Positions 1 through 9,032 of a DNA stretch of 64,000 nucleotides are shown in pieces. Positions within the stretch are counted from its first letter, which is position 1; each line of letters starts with the position of its first letter. Location: contig NZ_JACICC010000004.1 of assembly GCF_014195635.1 (NCBI RefSeq), forward strand, positions 372,001-436,000, read 5' to 3'. Source of the DNA: Pseudochelatococcus contaminans (GTDB lineage: Bacteria > Pseudomonadota > Alphaproteobacteria > Rhizobiales > Beijerinckiaceae). The notes below the pieces were generated by a model, which saw only the letters and a list, made by a program, of their open reading frames with translations, had not been told where the DNA came from and searched no databases. The position numbers and the translations under genes were made by a program.

Positions 1-1
1 C

Positions 2-712
2 GTGGTCTCGTTCGAGGGCGACAGCGGCCATCACTTCCGCATTCTGCGCGCGGTCAAAAACCGTTTCGGCCCCACGGACGAAATCGGCGTATTCGAGATG
101 ACAGGCCACGGATTGGCGGAAGTGGCGAATCCATCGGCGCTGTTTCTGGCAGGACGCGATCTTTCCGCCCCCGGAGCGGCGGTGTTCGCGGGTATGGAGG
201 GTACGCGCCCGCTGCTGGTGGAAATTCAGGCACTCGTCGCGCCTTCCTCGCTCGGCACGCCGCGACGGGCTGTCGTGGGATGGGATCCGGCGCGGCTTTC
301 GATGGTGCTGGCGGTGCTTGAAGCGCGCGGAGGGCTCAAGCTGGGGCAGCACGATGTCTACCTCAACGTGGCAGGCGGGCTACGCGTCAATGAGCCTGCC
401 GCCGATCTCGCCGCCGCCGCCGCGCTCGTGTCGTCGCTGGCCGGTGCGCCGTTGTCGCCGGAATCCGTCTATTTCGGCGAAATCGGCCTCTCCGGCGCGG
501 TGCGCCCGGTGGCGCAGGCCCCTGCCCGGCTGAAGGAGGCCGGCAAGCTCGGTTTCGCGCGCGCTATCGTGCCGGCCAACCTCAAGGACGTCACCGATGG
601 CGCGCCGCTGGCGCTCTCCAGCATGAGCCATATTGCCGATCTCGTGGCCGCGATAGCGGCGCAACGTCCACAGGCCGGCAGAGAAAGGCGCGCGGCCTCG
701 CTCGACAGGTGA
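2..712 (+). CDS. radA: DNA repair protein RadA, C-terminal part
   Basis: The gene is cut by the left edge of the window; 236 codons are visible and the true start is upstream. RadA is a RecA-like ATPase that promotes branch migration in recombinational repair. The visible part begins with the KNRFG signature of RadA/Sms (about residue 20 of the fragment). It continues into the C-terminal Lon-protease-like domain, with VGWDPARLSMVLAVLE and a conserved DVYLNVAGG stretch. The N-terminal zinc finger and Walker A are outside the window. cvpA follows 76 bp downstream, the usual alphaproteobacterial order. The GTG at position 2 is only the first in-frame codon, not a start. Confidence 0.93.
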   Translation: MVSFEGDSGHHFRILRAVKNRFGPTDEIGVFEMTGHGLAEVANPSALFLAGRDLSAPGAAVFAGMEGTRPLLVEIQALVAPSSLGTPRRAVVGWDPARLSMVLAVLEARGGLKLGQHDVYLNVAGGLRVNEPAADLAAAAALVSSLAGAPLSPESVYFGEIGLSGAVRPVAQAPARLKEAGKLGFARAIVPANLKDVTDGAPLALSSMSHIADLVAAIAAQRPQAGRERRAASLDR

Positions 713-788
713 CGCGGCGCGATTATGCCGCTATACACACTCTCGTTTTCAGTTCATCCCTTGCCCATTGCATTCAAGGTGCCGGCCA

Positions 789-1412
789 ATGCCCATCGCT
801 CTGCTTGATCTGATCGTCATCGGCGTCGTGCTGATATCCGCGCTGCTCGCGTCCGTGCGCGGCGTGACGCGTGAGACGCTGGCGATCGCCTCGTGGGTTG
901 CCGCCGCCATCGCGGCCTTTTACCTGCACCCGTTCGTGCTGCCGCATCTGGAGCCTTACATCAGCAACCCCACCGTGGCGCAGGTGGCATCCATCGCAGC
1001 GGTGTTCATCGTCGTGCTGGTGCTGGTGTCCTTCGTGACGGTGCAGATTTCCGACCTCATCCTCGATTCGCGCATCGGCGCGGTGGACAGGTCGCTCGGG
1101 TTTGTGTTCGGCGCATTTCGCGGCATCCTGATCTGCGCCATCGCATTCCTGTTCTTCAACTGGCTGGTGAAGCCGGAAGCGCAACCCGAATGGGCGCGCG
1201 ACGCCAGATCCCGCCCCCTGCTGCAAAGCACCGGCAACGCCCTTCTGGGCTTGCTGCCGGCCGATTTCGGCGACCGGATCCTGCAGAAAGTCTCGCCCCA
1301 GCGCGGCGGTGAGGATGCAGCCCCGGCCGACACCGATCCCGGCCAGCGCAGCGGCGGCAATGGAGACCAGATCCAGCAGCTGCTTCTCACGCCTCCGGCG
1401 GGAACACAGTAA
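789..1412 (+). CDS. cvpA: CvpA family membrane protein
   Basis: A 207-residue inner-membrane protein with about four hydrophobic segments in its first 140 residues and a polar, Pro/Asp/Gln-rich cytoplasmic tail. It matches the CvpA family (colicin V production), a small membrane protein linked to envelope homeostasis whose biochemical role is unclear. I chose the ATG at 789 because MPIALLDLIVIG is the family's usual beginning and AAGGT lies about 8 bases upstream. A TTG at 768 would add seven residues. It lies between radA and purF, and cvpA next to purF is a widespread arrangement. Confidence 0.9.
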   Translation: MPIALLDLIVIGVVLISALLASVRGVTRETLAIASWVAAAIAAFYLHPFVLPHLEPYISNPTVAQVASIAAVFIVVLVLVSFVTVQISDLILDSRIGAVDRSLGFVFGAFRGILICAIAFLFFNWLVKPEAQPEWARDARSRPLLQSTGNALLGLLPADFGDRILQKVSPQRGGEDAAPADTDPGQRSGGNGDQIQQLLLTPPAGTQ

Positions 1413-1615
1413 GATAGCGGTGTGGCCGAATCGGTGGATGCGGTCGCAAGCTGTCCATGCACCGGGTCGTCATATGACAATCCTGTGAAGCAAGTCTGCC
1501 GTGCGCGCAGGGGACTGGCAATTTGGATGCACATCGCGCACATGAAGCGGGCGTGACAGGCTGAAAGCGTGAGGCCGTGGCATGCCCGGTTCAGGCATGG
1601 ATCTGCGGTCCCTGC

Positions 1616-1721
1616 TAGAGCATTTCGGCATTTCGTTGAAACGCCAAAATGCTCTATCCTTTTGGTTTGACGCGTTTTTCTTCACGCAAGGCGGTATCCA
1701 CTTTGCTTGAAAACGCTTTAG
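1616..1721. repeat. RIME-like intergenic palindromic repeat, copy 1
   Basis: A 106-bp element starting TAGAGCATTTCGGC and ending AAAACGCTTTAG. Its first 41 bases form an imperfect inverted repeat, with AGAGCATTTCGGC facing GCCAAAATGCTCT (one mismatch). It is nearly identical to 11133-11237, differing at a handful of positions. Elements beginning with this motif are abundant between genes in Rhizobiales and are often called RIME-type mosaics. It lies upstream of purF and could influence its transcript. Confidence 0.8.
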
Positions 1722-1729
1722 AAACGGTT

Positions 1730-1761
1730 TGCGTTCAGGCCGATGCCTCGAATTGAACGCA
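1730..1761. promoter_or_regulatory. spaced palindrome upstream of purF
   Basis: TGCGTTCA and its exact reverse complement TGAACGCA are separated by 16 bases, about 100 bp before the chosen purF start. The same two half-sites with the same 16-base spacer recur at 5001-5032, just after guaA. It could be a protein-binding site or a hairpin in the purF leader. No regulator is identified. Confidence 0.35.
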
Positions 1762-1863
1762 GGTTGCTGTAAAACACAGATGACGGAGCGCATGGCGATG
1801 CAATCAGCCGACCCAGCGCTTCAGTTCGTAACTGGACGGATGGCTTCTGCCGGGGGACATGCA

Positions 1864-3345
1864 ATGGTCAATCATCGATCGGTCAATCCGCTCTCCGATG
1901 ACTGTTTCGATCTTGATGAAGACACGCTGCACGAGGAGTGCGGCGTTTTCGGTATTACGGGTCATCCGGAAGCCGCGACGATCACCGCTCTCGGCCTGCA
2001 TGCCCTGCAGCACCGGGGACAGGAAGCCACCGGCATCGTATCGTTCGATGGCGTCCGATTTCATTCCGAACGCCACCTGGGGCTGGTCGGCGACAACTTC
2101 TCCGACCCCCAGGTGATGGCGCGTCTTGCCGGCAGTTCGGCCATCGGGCACGTACGTTATGCCACCACTGGCGAAACGATGCTGCGCAACGTCCAGCCAC
2201 TGTTCGCGGAGTTGTCCGGGGGCGGTTTCGCCGTCGCGCATAATGGCAATCTGACCAACGGCCTTACCTTGCGTCGTGAGCTGGTCAATCAGGGGGCGAT
2301 CTGCCAGTCCACGAGCGACACCGAGGTCATCCTGCATCTGGTCGCCCGCAGTCGCCAGATACGCTTCGTCGACCGTTTCATCGATGCGTTGAAGCAACTC
2401 GAAGGGGCATATTCCTTCGTCGGGCTGACCAACAAGAAATTGGTCGGCGCGCGCGATCCGCTCGGCATTCGCCCTCTGGTTCTGGGCCAGCTTGACGGCC
2501 ATTACATCCTCGCGTCCGAAACATGCGCGCTTGACATCATTGGCGCTCAGTTCATCCGCGATATCGAGAATGGCGAGGTTGTTGTCATCGACGAGAACGG
2601 CATCGAATCAATCAAGCCGTTCGGTCAGCGACCCGCCCGGCCCTGCATTTTCGAATACATTTATTTCTCGCGGCCGGATTCCATCGTTCACGGCCGCAGC
2701 GTGTATGACGTGCGCAAGAAGATGGGCGCGCAGCTCGCCATCGAGGCCCCGGCAGAGGCCGATGTGGTCGTGCCCGTTCCCGATTCCGGCGTGCCGGCGG
2801 CAATCGGTTATGCGCGCACCTGCGACATTCCCTATGAGCTGGGCATCATCCGCAATCATTACGTGGGCCGCACGTTCATTCAGCCGACGCAGTCCGTGCG
2901 CGAGCTAGGGGTGCGCATGAAGCATTCCGCCAACCGCGGCGCGGTCGAAGGCAAGAGCATCGTGCTGGTAGACGATTCCATCGTGCGCGGCACCACCTCG
3001 AAGAAGATCGTGCAGATGATGCGCGACGCCGGCGCACGGGAAGTTCACTTCCGCATCGCCAGCCCGCCGATCGCCCACCCGGACTATTACGGCATCGATA
3101 CGCCGGAAAGCGACAAGCTGCTGGCCGCCAGCCACACTGTGGAAGAAATGCGTCAGATCATCGGAGCGGACTCGCTCGCGTTTCTCTCTGTGGACGGCAT
3201 TTATCGCGCGTGTGGCTATCAGGGCCGTAACCCGGTTACACCGCAGTTCTCCGATCACTGCTTCACGGGTGATTATCCCACGCCGCTCACGGATATCGAG
3301 GGCGAGACCCCACGCCGAGCAGCTTTGTTAGCCGAAGCCGGCTGA
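1864..3345 (+). CDS. purF: amidophosphoribosyltransferase PurF
   Basis: Catalyses the first committed step of purine synthesis, turning PRPP and glutamine into 5-phosphoribosylamine in the cytoplasm. The product is 493 residues from the ATG at 1864. The catalytic Cys26 sits in EECGVFGI after a short propeptide that the family removes. The N-terminal Ntn glutaminase domain has LHALQHRGQE and GHVRYATTG. The C-terminal phosphoribosyltransferase domain has the PRPP loop in VLVDDSIVRGTTS. The frame is open upstream to 1729, with further possible starts near 1792; the one chosen puts Cys26 at the usual distance. guaA follows after 51 bp, so both may share a transcript. Confidence 0.96.
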   Translation: MVNHRSVNPLSDDCFDLDEDTLHEECGVFGITGHPEAATITALGLHALQHRGQEATGIVSFDGVRFHSERHLGLVGDNFSDPQVMARLAGSSAIGHVRYATTGETMLRNVQPLFAELSGGGFAVAHNGNLTNGLTLRRELVNQGAICQSTSDTEVILHLVARSRQIRFVDRFIDALKQLEGAYSFVGLTNKKLVGARDPLGIRPLVLGQLDGHYILASETCALDIIGAQFIRDIENGEVVVIDENGIESIKPFGQRPARPCIFEYIYFSRPDSIVHGRSVYDVRKKMGAQLAIEAPAEADVVVPVPDSGVPAAIGYARTCDIPYELGIIRNHYVGRTFIQPTQSVRELGVRMKHSANRGAVEGKSIVLVDDSIVRGTTSKKIVQMMRDAGAREVHFRIASPPIAHPDYYGIDTPESDKLLAASHTVEEMRQIIGADSLAFLSVDGIYRACGYQGRNPVTPQFSDHCFTGDYPTPLTDIEGETPRRAALLAEAG

Positions 3346-3396
3346 AACAACGCGTTCATATAAGCCTGTTCCGCCAACCGACAAAGACCGAGACCC

Positions 3397-4971
3397 ATGA
3401 CCGAACCGTCCCACGACAAGATCCTCATCGTCGATTTCGGCAGCCAGGTAACGCAGCTCATCGCCCGGCGCGTCCGCGAGGAGCGGGTTTATTCGGAAGT
3501 GGTGCCCTACACCCGCGCGGCGGAGGCATTTCGCACGCTGAAGCCGAAGGGAGTCATCCTGTCCGGCAGCCCTGCTTCCGTGACGGAGGACTTCAGTCCG
3601 CGCGCCCCGCAGGAGATTTTCGAGGCAGGCGTTCCAGTCCTTGGCATTTGCTATGGTCAGCAAACGCTGGTTGCCCAGCTTGGCGGCGCCGTCGAAAGCG
3701 GCCACCACCGCGAGTTCGGGCGGGCGGAAGTCGAGGTCAAGTCGGAAAGCGCGCTTTATGATGGTGTCTGGCGCGTCGGCGAAGACTACCCGGTGTGGAT
3801 GAGCCACGGTGACCGGGTTACGCGGCTGCCGGAAGGCTTTTCCGTGGTCGCAACGTCCGAAAACGCGCCCTACGCTGTCATCGCCGATGAAGCGCGGCAT
3901 TTCTATGGTGTGCAGTTCCACCCGGAAGTCGTGCACACACCGCACGGCGCCGGCCTCATCCGCAACTTCGTTCGCAACATCGCCAAATGTACGGGTGATT
4001 GGACGATGGCCGCGTTCCGCGCGGAAGCGACCGCCCGCATCCGCGAGCAGGTGGGCGACAGCCGCGTGATCTGCGCATTGTCGGGCGGTGTGGATTCCGC
4101 AGTGGCGGCGGTGCTGATTCACGAGGCAATCGGTGACCAGTTGACATGCGTCTTCGTGGATCACGGCCTGTTGCGCCTTGGTGAGGCCGAGCGTGTCGTG
4201 CAGCTTTTCCGCGATGCGTACAACATTCCGCTGGTGCATGTTGAAGCGCAGGAGCTGTTCCTCGAAGAACTGAAGGGCGTCACCGACCCCGAAACGAAGC
4301 GCAAGATCATCGGCAAGCTGTTCATAGATGTGTTTGACGCCGAGGCGCGCAAGCTCAAGGAACGCGATGGCCGGGCTGTCGACTTCCTCGCGCAGGGCAC
4401 GCTTTATCCTGACGTCATCGAGAGCGTGAGCTTCACCGGCGGTCCATCGGTGACGATCAAGAGCCATCACAACGTCGGCGGCCTTCCCGAGCGCATGAAC
4501 ATGAAGCTGGTGGAGCCGCTACGGGAACTGTTCAAGGATGAGGTGCGCAACCTCGGCCGCGAGCTTGGTTTGCCCGAGGTCTTCGTCGGCCGCCACCCCT
4601 TCCCCGGCCCTGGCCTGGCCATCCGCTGCCCCGGCGAGATCACGGCGGAAAAGCTTGAGATCCTGCGTCACGCCGACGCTGTTTATCTGGAAGAGATTCG
4701 CCGCGCCGGTCTCTACGATGACATCTGGCAGGCTTTCGCGGTGCTTCTGCCAGTGCGTTCTGTCGGCGTGATGGGCGATGGCCGAACCTACGAACACGTT
4801 CTGGCCCTGCGCGCCGTAACGTCGGTCGATGGCATGACAGCCGACTTCTACGCCTTCGACATGAACTTCCTTGGCCGCGTGGCAACGCGAATCATCAATG
4901 AAGTCAAAGGCATCAACCGCGTCACCTACGACATAACCTCAAAGCCGCCCGGCACCATCGAGTGGGAGTGA
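3397..4971 (+). CDS. guaA: GMP synthase (glutamine-hydrolysing)
   Basis: Converts XMP to GMP using ATP and glutamine. At 524 residues it has the full family length. The N-terminal class I glutamine amidotransferase domain has its nucleophile at Cys85 in GICYGQQ and a His-x-Glu in GVQFHPEV. The central ATP-pyrophosphatase domain has the P-loop-like SGGVDSAV. The C-terminal dimerisation domain ends with the diagnostic KPPGTIEWE. It lies 51 bp after purF, placing two purine genes together. A spaced palindrome or hairpin follows the stop codon before the convergent phn operon. Confidence 0.97.
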   Translation: MTEPSHDKILIVDFGSQVTQLIARRVREERVYSEVVPYTRAAEAFRTLKPKGVILSGSPASVTEDFSPRAPQEIFEAGVPVLGICYGQQTLVAQLGGAVESGHHREFGRAEVEVKSESALYDGVWRVGEDYPVWMSHGDRVTRLPEGFSVVATSENAPYAVIADEARHFYGVQFHPEVVHTPHGAGLIRNFVRNIAKCTGDWTMAAFRAEATARIREQVGDSRVICALSGGVDSAVAAVLIHEAIGDQLTCVFVDHGLLRLGEAERVVQLFRDAYNIPLVHVEAQELFLEELKGVTDPETKRKIIGKLFIDVFDAEARKLKERDGRAVDFLAQGTLYPDVIESVSFTGGPSVTIKSHHNVGGLPERMNMKLVEPLRELFKDEVRNLGRELGLPEVFVGRHPFPGPGLAIRCPGEITAEKLEILRHADAVYLEEIRRAGLYDDIWQAFAVLLPVRSVGVMGDGRTYEHVLALRAVTSVDGMTADFYAFDMNFLGRVATRIINEVKGINRVTYDITSKPPGTIEWE

Positions 4972-4998
4972 ATTAAGATCGGCTTCATTCTATAACAG

Positions 4999-5034
4999 CT
5001 TGCGTTCAGTTCCGGTCATGGAGCTGAACGCAAG
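4999..5034. terminator. hairpin between convergent guaA and phnE
   Basis: Perfect 11-bp arms, CTTGCGTTCAG and CTGAACGCAAG, flank a 14-base loop, 27 bp after the guaA stop and 10 bp before the end of the leftward phnE. There is no T-run, so it is not a classic Rho-independent terminator. Its position between converging genes fits termination or transcript-end protection. Its inner half-sites match the palindrome upstream of purF. Confidence 0.45.
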
Positions 5035-5043
5035 TGAGCGCTA

Positions 5044-5859
5044 TCAGATGATCGCTTGCCGCACCCGCGCCGACACCCATTCGGAGATGATGACGGTGGC
5101 GAGGATGACGATGAAGATCGTTGTTACCTGCGGCCATGCCAGAACGTTGAGTGAGGATTGCAGGTTGAGGCCAAGGCCCCCTGCCCCGACGAGCCCGAGA
5201 ATCGCCGACTCGCGGATGTTGATATCCCAACGGAACACCATTGAGCTGATGAACGACGGCAGCACCTGCGGCACGATAGCGTAATCGATGATCTGCAGCG
5301 ACGTTGCGCCGGTGGCCGAAACCGCTTCCACCTGCTTTTCATCAATCTCCTCGATGGCTTCATAGAGCAGTTTGCCGATGAAGCCGATGGAGCGCAGTGC
5401 GATGGCGATAATGCCGGCCAGCATGCCCGGCCCGAGGATCGACACCAGCAGCAATGCCCAGATGAGCGAATTGATCGACCGTGACGCCACGATGATGAAC
5501 AGCGCCACGGGCCGCGCCACCACATGGCTGGGTGTGGTGTTGCGGGCGGCGAGGAAGGCGATGGGAACCGCGATAGCCGTGCCGAGCAACGTGCCGAGGG
5601 TCGCCATGTTCAGCGTGTCCCACAGCGGCTTCCACAACTGGTTGATATAGGACCAGCGTGGTGGGAAGGCGCGTGACAGGATGTCCGCCCCTTGCGTCGG
5701 CGCATCATAGACGAAGACCCACATGGTGTCTTTCGTCATGATCTGCCAGCAAAAGACGAAGAATGCCACCAGCGCCAGCCACGCGGCAAAGCCGATGATG
5801 TCCCGCGTCGGCGTGTAGCGCCGCCAGTTCCGTTCCCCATTGATGATCGTAACCGGCAT
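5044..5859 (-). CDS. phnE: phosphonate/phosphate ABC transporter permease PhnE (second copy)
   Basis: Inner-membrane permease of an importer for phosphonates or related phosphorus compounds, 271 residues. About six membrane segments are visible. The permease loop carries the EAA-like motif EAVSATGATSLQIIDYAIVPQVLPSFISS, followed by the PhnE-typical FRWDINIRESAILGLVGAGGLG. The ATG at 5859 lies one base after the stop of the upstream permease, so translation is probably coupled. A longer upstream frame overlaps the neighbour and is rejected as the start. Two tandem PhnE-type permeases also occur in the rhizobial PhoCDET phosphate transporter, so phosphate is an alternative substrate. Confidence 0.88.
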   Translation of the reverse strand: MPVTIINGERNWRRYTPTRDIIGFAAWLALVAFFVFCWQIMTKDTMWVFVYDAPTQGADILSRAFPPRWSYINQLWKPLWDTLNMATLGTLLGTAIAVPIAFLAARNTTPSHVVARPVALFIIVASRSINSLIWALLLVSILGPGMLAGIIAIALRSIGFIGKLLYEAIEEIDEKQVEAVSATGATSLQIIDYAIVPQVLPSFISSMVFRWDINIRESAILGLVGAGGLGLNLQSSLNVLAWPQVTTIFIVILATVIISEWVSARVRQAII

Positions 5860-5860
5860 G

Positions 5861-6667
5861 CTACTGAATCCGCTTGCGAATGATGCCCGACACATATTCG
5901 GCCACCATGACGATACCGATGATGATGAGCAGGATCGCGCCCGCGCTGTCGTATTCATAACGATCGATGGCGGTGTTGAGCGTCGCGCCCACGCCGCCCG
6001 CGCCGACGATGCCGATCACCGCCGATTCACGAAAGTTGATGTCGAGGCGATAAAGTGACAACCCGATGAGGCGCGGCATGACCTGAGGCTGCACGGCGTA
6101 GTTCACGAGTTGCAGCCACGATGCCCCGGTGGCGCGGATGGCCTCGGCCTGGGTTTCGTCAATCTCCTCGATGTCTTCCGCAAGCAGCTTCGCAATGAAG
6201 CCGATGGTAGCGAAAGACAGCGTCAGGAAGCCGGCGAAGGGGCCGAAACCGAACATAGCGACCAGCAAAATGGCGATGACGATTTCCTGAAACGCGCGAG
6301 ACACGGCGATGATGGCGCGGCAAACCAGATACACCGGCATGGGTGCAAGGTTCCGCGCGGCGCCGATGCCGATCGGGATGGAAATCAAAATGCCGACGAC
6401 GGTGGAGCACACCGTCATGGTCAGACTTTCCTGAATGCCGGTGGCGATGTCACGCCAGCGCGAGGTGAAATCCGGCAACAAAAAGCCCTGCGCAAAGCGC
6501 CAGCCGCGTTCAAGGCCCTCGTAAGCGCGCAGCCAGTTTACTTCCACCGTCGAAAGGGCCAGCAGCAGGTAAATTGCCAGTCCGCCGTAAACCAGCAGCC
6601 GCGTGGCGCGAGAGCGAATAAACAGCGGCGGCCGCTTCCAGCGGCCCGGATATGACGCGGCGGTCAT
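5861..6667 (-). CDS. phnE: phosphonate/phosphate ABC transporter permease PhnE (first copy)
   Basis: A 268-residue inner-membrane permease homologous to its downstream neighbour. It has an N-terminal hydrophobic segment (about residues 26-45), several more membrane spans, the EAA-like loop EAIRATGASWLQLVNYAVQPQVMPR, and LDINFRESAVIGIVGAGGVG. Its ATG overlaps the phnC stop by one base (TGATG), and its stop is one base before the next permease. The four genes therefore form a tightly coupled operon. The two permeases probably pair as a heterodimer with PhnC as the motor. Confidence 0.88.
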   Translation of the reverse strand: MTAASYPGRWKRPPLFIRSRATRLLVYGGLAIYLLLALSTVEVNWLRAYEGLERGWRFAQGFLLPDFTSRWRDIATGIQESLTMTVCSTVVGILISIPIGIGAARNLAPMPVYLVCRAIIAVSRAFQEIVIAILLVAMFGFGPFAGFLTLSFATIGFIAKLLAEDIEEIDETQAEAIRATGASWLQLVNYAVQPQVMPRLIGLSLYRLDINFRESAVIGIVGAGGVGATLNTAIDRYEYDSAGAILLIIIGIVMVAEYVSGIIRKRIQ

Positions 6668-7506
6668 CAGGCGATCCTCGCCAGCCGGCTTGCAGCCTCA
6701 CGCGCCTGCGCGGCGCTTTCGGCATCATCGGAAGCGTCATCGTCCGCCTGCTTGCGCATGGCGGCCCAATCTTCCTCGCCGTAAATGCGGGTGAGCGCAT
6801 CGGTATCGAGCGCGTCGGGCGGTCCGTCGAACACGATCTCGCCCGCGCGCAGGCCAATGATGCGCTCCACAAACGCCTGCGCCAGCAGTACGTCATGAAT
6901 GTTGATGATAGCCGGCAGTTGCCGCTCGCGGCAGATTTCGAGGATCAGCCGCATGATCTGGCGCGAGGTGCGCGGGTCGAGCGAGGCAGTGGGCTCGTCG
7001 ATCAGAAGCAGTTCCGGATCCTGTTCCAGGGCACGGGCGATGCCGACACGCTGGCGCTGGCCGCCGGAAAGCGCATCGGCGCGCTTGTCCGCATGATCGA
7101 TGAGGCCGACGCGATCAAGCAGCGCAAAGGCGTTGGAAACGTATGCAGGCGGATAGCGACGCAGAAAGCTGCGCCAGAACGGCACGTAGCCAAGACGGCC
7201 GGACAGCACGTTCTCCATCACGGTGAGGCGCTCTACGAGCGCGTATTCCTGAAAGATCATGCCGATACGCCGGCGCGCCGTCCGCAGCCGGCCACGCGGC
7301 ATGGCGGTGACGTCGAGATCGCCCAGGTAAACCTTGCCGCTGGAGGGCTCAACAAGGCGGTTGATGCAGCGGATGAGGGTTGATTTGCCCGACCCTGATG
7401 GCCCGATAAGGCCCACGACCTGCCCCGCCGGAATCGTGAAGTTGACGCCCTTGAGCGCCTTGTCGCCGGTTTTGTAGGTTTTCGTCAGGTCCGATACCCG
7501 GAGCAT
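6667..7506 (-). CDS. phnC: phosphonate ABC transporter ATP-binding protein PhnC
   Basis: Cytoplasmic ATPase of the phosphonate/phosphate importer, 279 residues. Walker A is GPSGSGKST (residues 35-43), the ABC signature is LSGGQRQR (about residue 153), and Walker B is [13 protein letters not shown] short Ala/Asp-rich C-terminal tail follows the domain. The start [11 protein letters not shown] at 7506 is the normal beginning; an in-frame upstream extension to 7542 is unlikely. Its stop overlaps the start of the first phnE by one base. A strong intercistronic hairpin separates it from phnD. Confidence 0.92.
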   Translation of the reverse strand: MLRVSDLTKTYKTGDKALKGVNFTIPAGQVVGLIGPSGSGKSTLIRCINRLVEPSSGKVYLGDLDVTAMPRGRLRTARRRIGMIFQEYALVERLTVMENVLSGRLGYVPFWRSFLRRYPPAYVSNAFALLDRVGLIDHADKRADALSGGQRQRVGIARALEQDPELLLIDEPTASLDPRTSRQIMRLILEICRERQLPAIINIHDVLLAQAFVERIIGLRAGEIVFDGPPDALDTDALTRIYGEEDWAAMRKQADDDASDDAESAAQAREAASRLARIA

Positions 7507-7547
7507 CGCTTCATCCTTCGCATCACATCCTTCGAATGACATGGACA

Positions 7548-7581
7548 GAGACGCCGGAGTTCACACGAACCCCGGCGTCTC
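7548..7581. promoter_or_regulatory. intercistronic hairpin between phnD and phnC
   Basis: Perfect 10-bp arms GAGACGCCGG / CCGGCGTCTC, plus three further inner pairs (GTT/AAC), sit in the 93-bp gap between the phnD stop and the phnC start. In the transcribed (minus) direction there is no U-run after the stem, so most transcripts could read through. Such a stem commonly protects the upstream binding-protein mRNA, giving more PhnD than PhnCEE. Confidence 0.65.
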
Positions 7582-7599
7582 GTTTTGCCAAGTGAAGGA

Positions 7600-8553
7600 T
7601 TACTTGCAGTCGTAGGTTACGCCATTAGCGTCGTCGATGGCGCGGATAACAGCCCAGTTATCCTTGAACGTGATCGGCAGGAACTTCTCCTGCGGCGGCT
7701 CCGAGCTCTGGAACTCCTTCAGCAGCGCCGAATCCGTCCAGTCAAAGTCGAAGAACGCTTCGCGGATCTTGTCCTGCAGCTCGGGCTTGAGGTTGTACAC
7801 AACGCCGTAGCCGGTGGTCGGGAAGGTCTGCGACTTGTAGAGCGTCACGATCTGCTCAGGCTTCACCACGTCGCGAGCCGTCATGCGCTGCAGCACGGAA
7901 TTGGCGATGGCCGCAGCCGGGTAGTCCTTGTTGGCAACGCCGAGGATGGAGTTGTCGTGCTTGCCGGAGAACACGGGCTCGAAGTCCTTGCCGGCTTCGA
8001 GGTTGTATTCGGACTTCAGCAGCGCGGACGGAGCCTTGTAGCCGGAGTTCGAGGTTTCCGAGGTGAAGGCCAGCTTCTTGCCCTTCAGATCTTCGATCTT
8101 CTCGATGCCGGAGCCGGGATAGGTGATGATTTCCATCTCATAGCCATAGGCATCGTCCTTGGACGCCATGATGGCGAAGGGCTTGAAGCCCGCGCAGGCC
8201 ACGGCCAGCGGGTTGCCGCCGGTGTTGAAGCCCGCGACATGCAGACGGCCAGCGCGCATTGCTTCGATCTGCGCGGCGTTGGACTGCACGGGGAAGAACT
8301 GCACCTTCTTGCCGGTCTTCTGGGAGAGGTGCTCCAGGAAGCCCTTCCACACATCGGCGTAAACAGCCGGGTCTTCAACCGGCGTGTAGGCGAAGATGAG
8401 CGTGTCAGGATCGATCTGCTGCGCAGGATCGGTCGGGGTATCCGCCACCAGATCGCCGTCGGCGTCGGTGTAGCGGCTGTCGAGCTTGAATTCAGCGTGC
8501 GCAGGAAGCGCAAATGCAACGGAAAGCGCCAGGGCGGCAAGCAGCTTTTTCAT
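7600..8553 (-). CDS. phnD: phosphonate/phosphate ABC transporter substrate-binding protein PhnD
   Basis: Periplasmic binding protein of the importer, 317 residues. A clear signal peptide (MKKLLAALALSVAFALPAHA) ends at about residue 20. The mature part shows PhnD-family features: PVEDPAVYADVWKGFLEHL near the start, FNTGGNPLAVACAG, and LAFTSETSNSGYKAPSALL, which in the family contacts the ligand. The ATG at 8553 is preceded by GGGAGAG at good spacing; an upstream in-frame extension would bury the signal peptide. It is the first gene of the operon and lies about 110 bp downstream of a candidate Pho box. Confidence 0.92.
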   Translation of the reverse strand: MKKLLAALALSVAFALPAHAEFKLDSRYTDADGDLVADTPTDPAQQIDPDTLIFAYTPVEDPAVYADVWKGFLEHLSQKTGKKVQFFPVQSNAAQIEAMRAGRLHVAGFNTGGNPLAVACAGFKPFAIMASKDDAYGYEMEIITYPGSGIEKIEDLKGKKLAFTSETSNSGYKAPSALLKSEYNLEAGKDFEPVFSGKHDNSILGVANKDYPAAAIANSVLQRMTARDVVKPEQIVTLYKSQTFPTTGYGVVYNLKPELQDKIREAFFDFDWTDSALLKEFQSSEPPQEKFLPITFKDNWAVIRAIDDANGVTYDCK

Positions 8554-9032
8554 GAATCTCTCCCGTAAGACGAGGTCGGCGGTCATAACCCGGCAGGGAC
8601 TTGCCGGCAGAGACTTGAACCCGCGGCGACCTTGCGCCGATCACGCGGGGTTATTGGCTACGAACGTCACAGATATGTGACAAAGGCTGACACAAGTATG
8701 CGTCAAATCAACTATCGCCGGCAAAGTATAATCACCCTCTATAAGTACTTCCGGCGGAAAATTGTAATATTATCGATATATACAAGCGCAGGGCATGGCC
8801 TGAAGCGTGGATAGAAACGATATCGGATACTCGGCGCGTTGAACCGCAATCCACAACCTTCGAGCCGCCACACTCTCACATAATCGCCAGACCGTGGATA
8901 CGATTGGCGGAACGATTCCATCCGGCGGCAAAGACCTCTATGAAACGATGCACTGGCCCGATTCCTGAATCGACGGCCAGTGAGAGCCGCAGCTTGCGGT
9001 CGAGGCGGCTCGTTGCGAAGGGATAGCATCGC
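8554..9032. other. divergent intergenic region phnD / BaiN-like gene
   Basis: About 480 bp between divergent genes. The phnD-proximal half holds the candidate Pho box and an AT-richer stretch near 8700-8790. The remainder is GC-rich and I see no gene or other structure in it. Confidence 0.6.
8665..8696 (-). promoter_or_regulatory. candidate Pho box upstream of phnD
   Basis: Read on the minus strand, three imperfect units containing TGTGTCA, TTGTCAC and CTGTGAC follow each other at 11-base steps (7-base unit plus 4-base spacer). That is the architecture of PhoB-binding Pho boxes. It lies about 110 bp upstream of the phnD start. Phosphonate and PhoCDET-type transporters are typically PhoB-activated under phosphate starvation. 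The match is by eye and imperfect. Confidence 0.45.

Larger units (their letters stand above)
1413..1863. other. cvpA-purF intergenic region
   Basis: About 450 bp without a convincing gene. It holds one copy of a RIME-like palindromic repeat (1616-1721) and a spaced palindrome (1730-1761), both listed separately. The purF reading frame is open back to 1729, so purF could start upstream of 1864 at an ATG near 1792. Confidence 0.6.
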
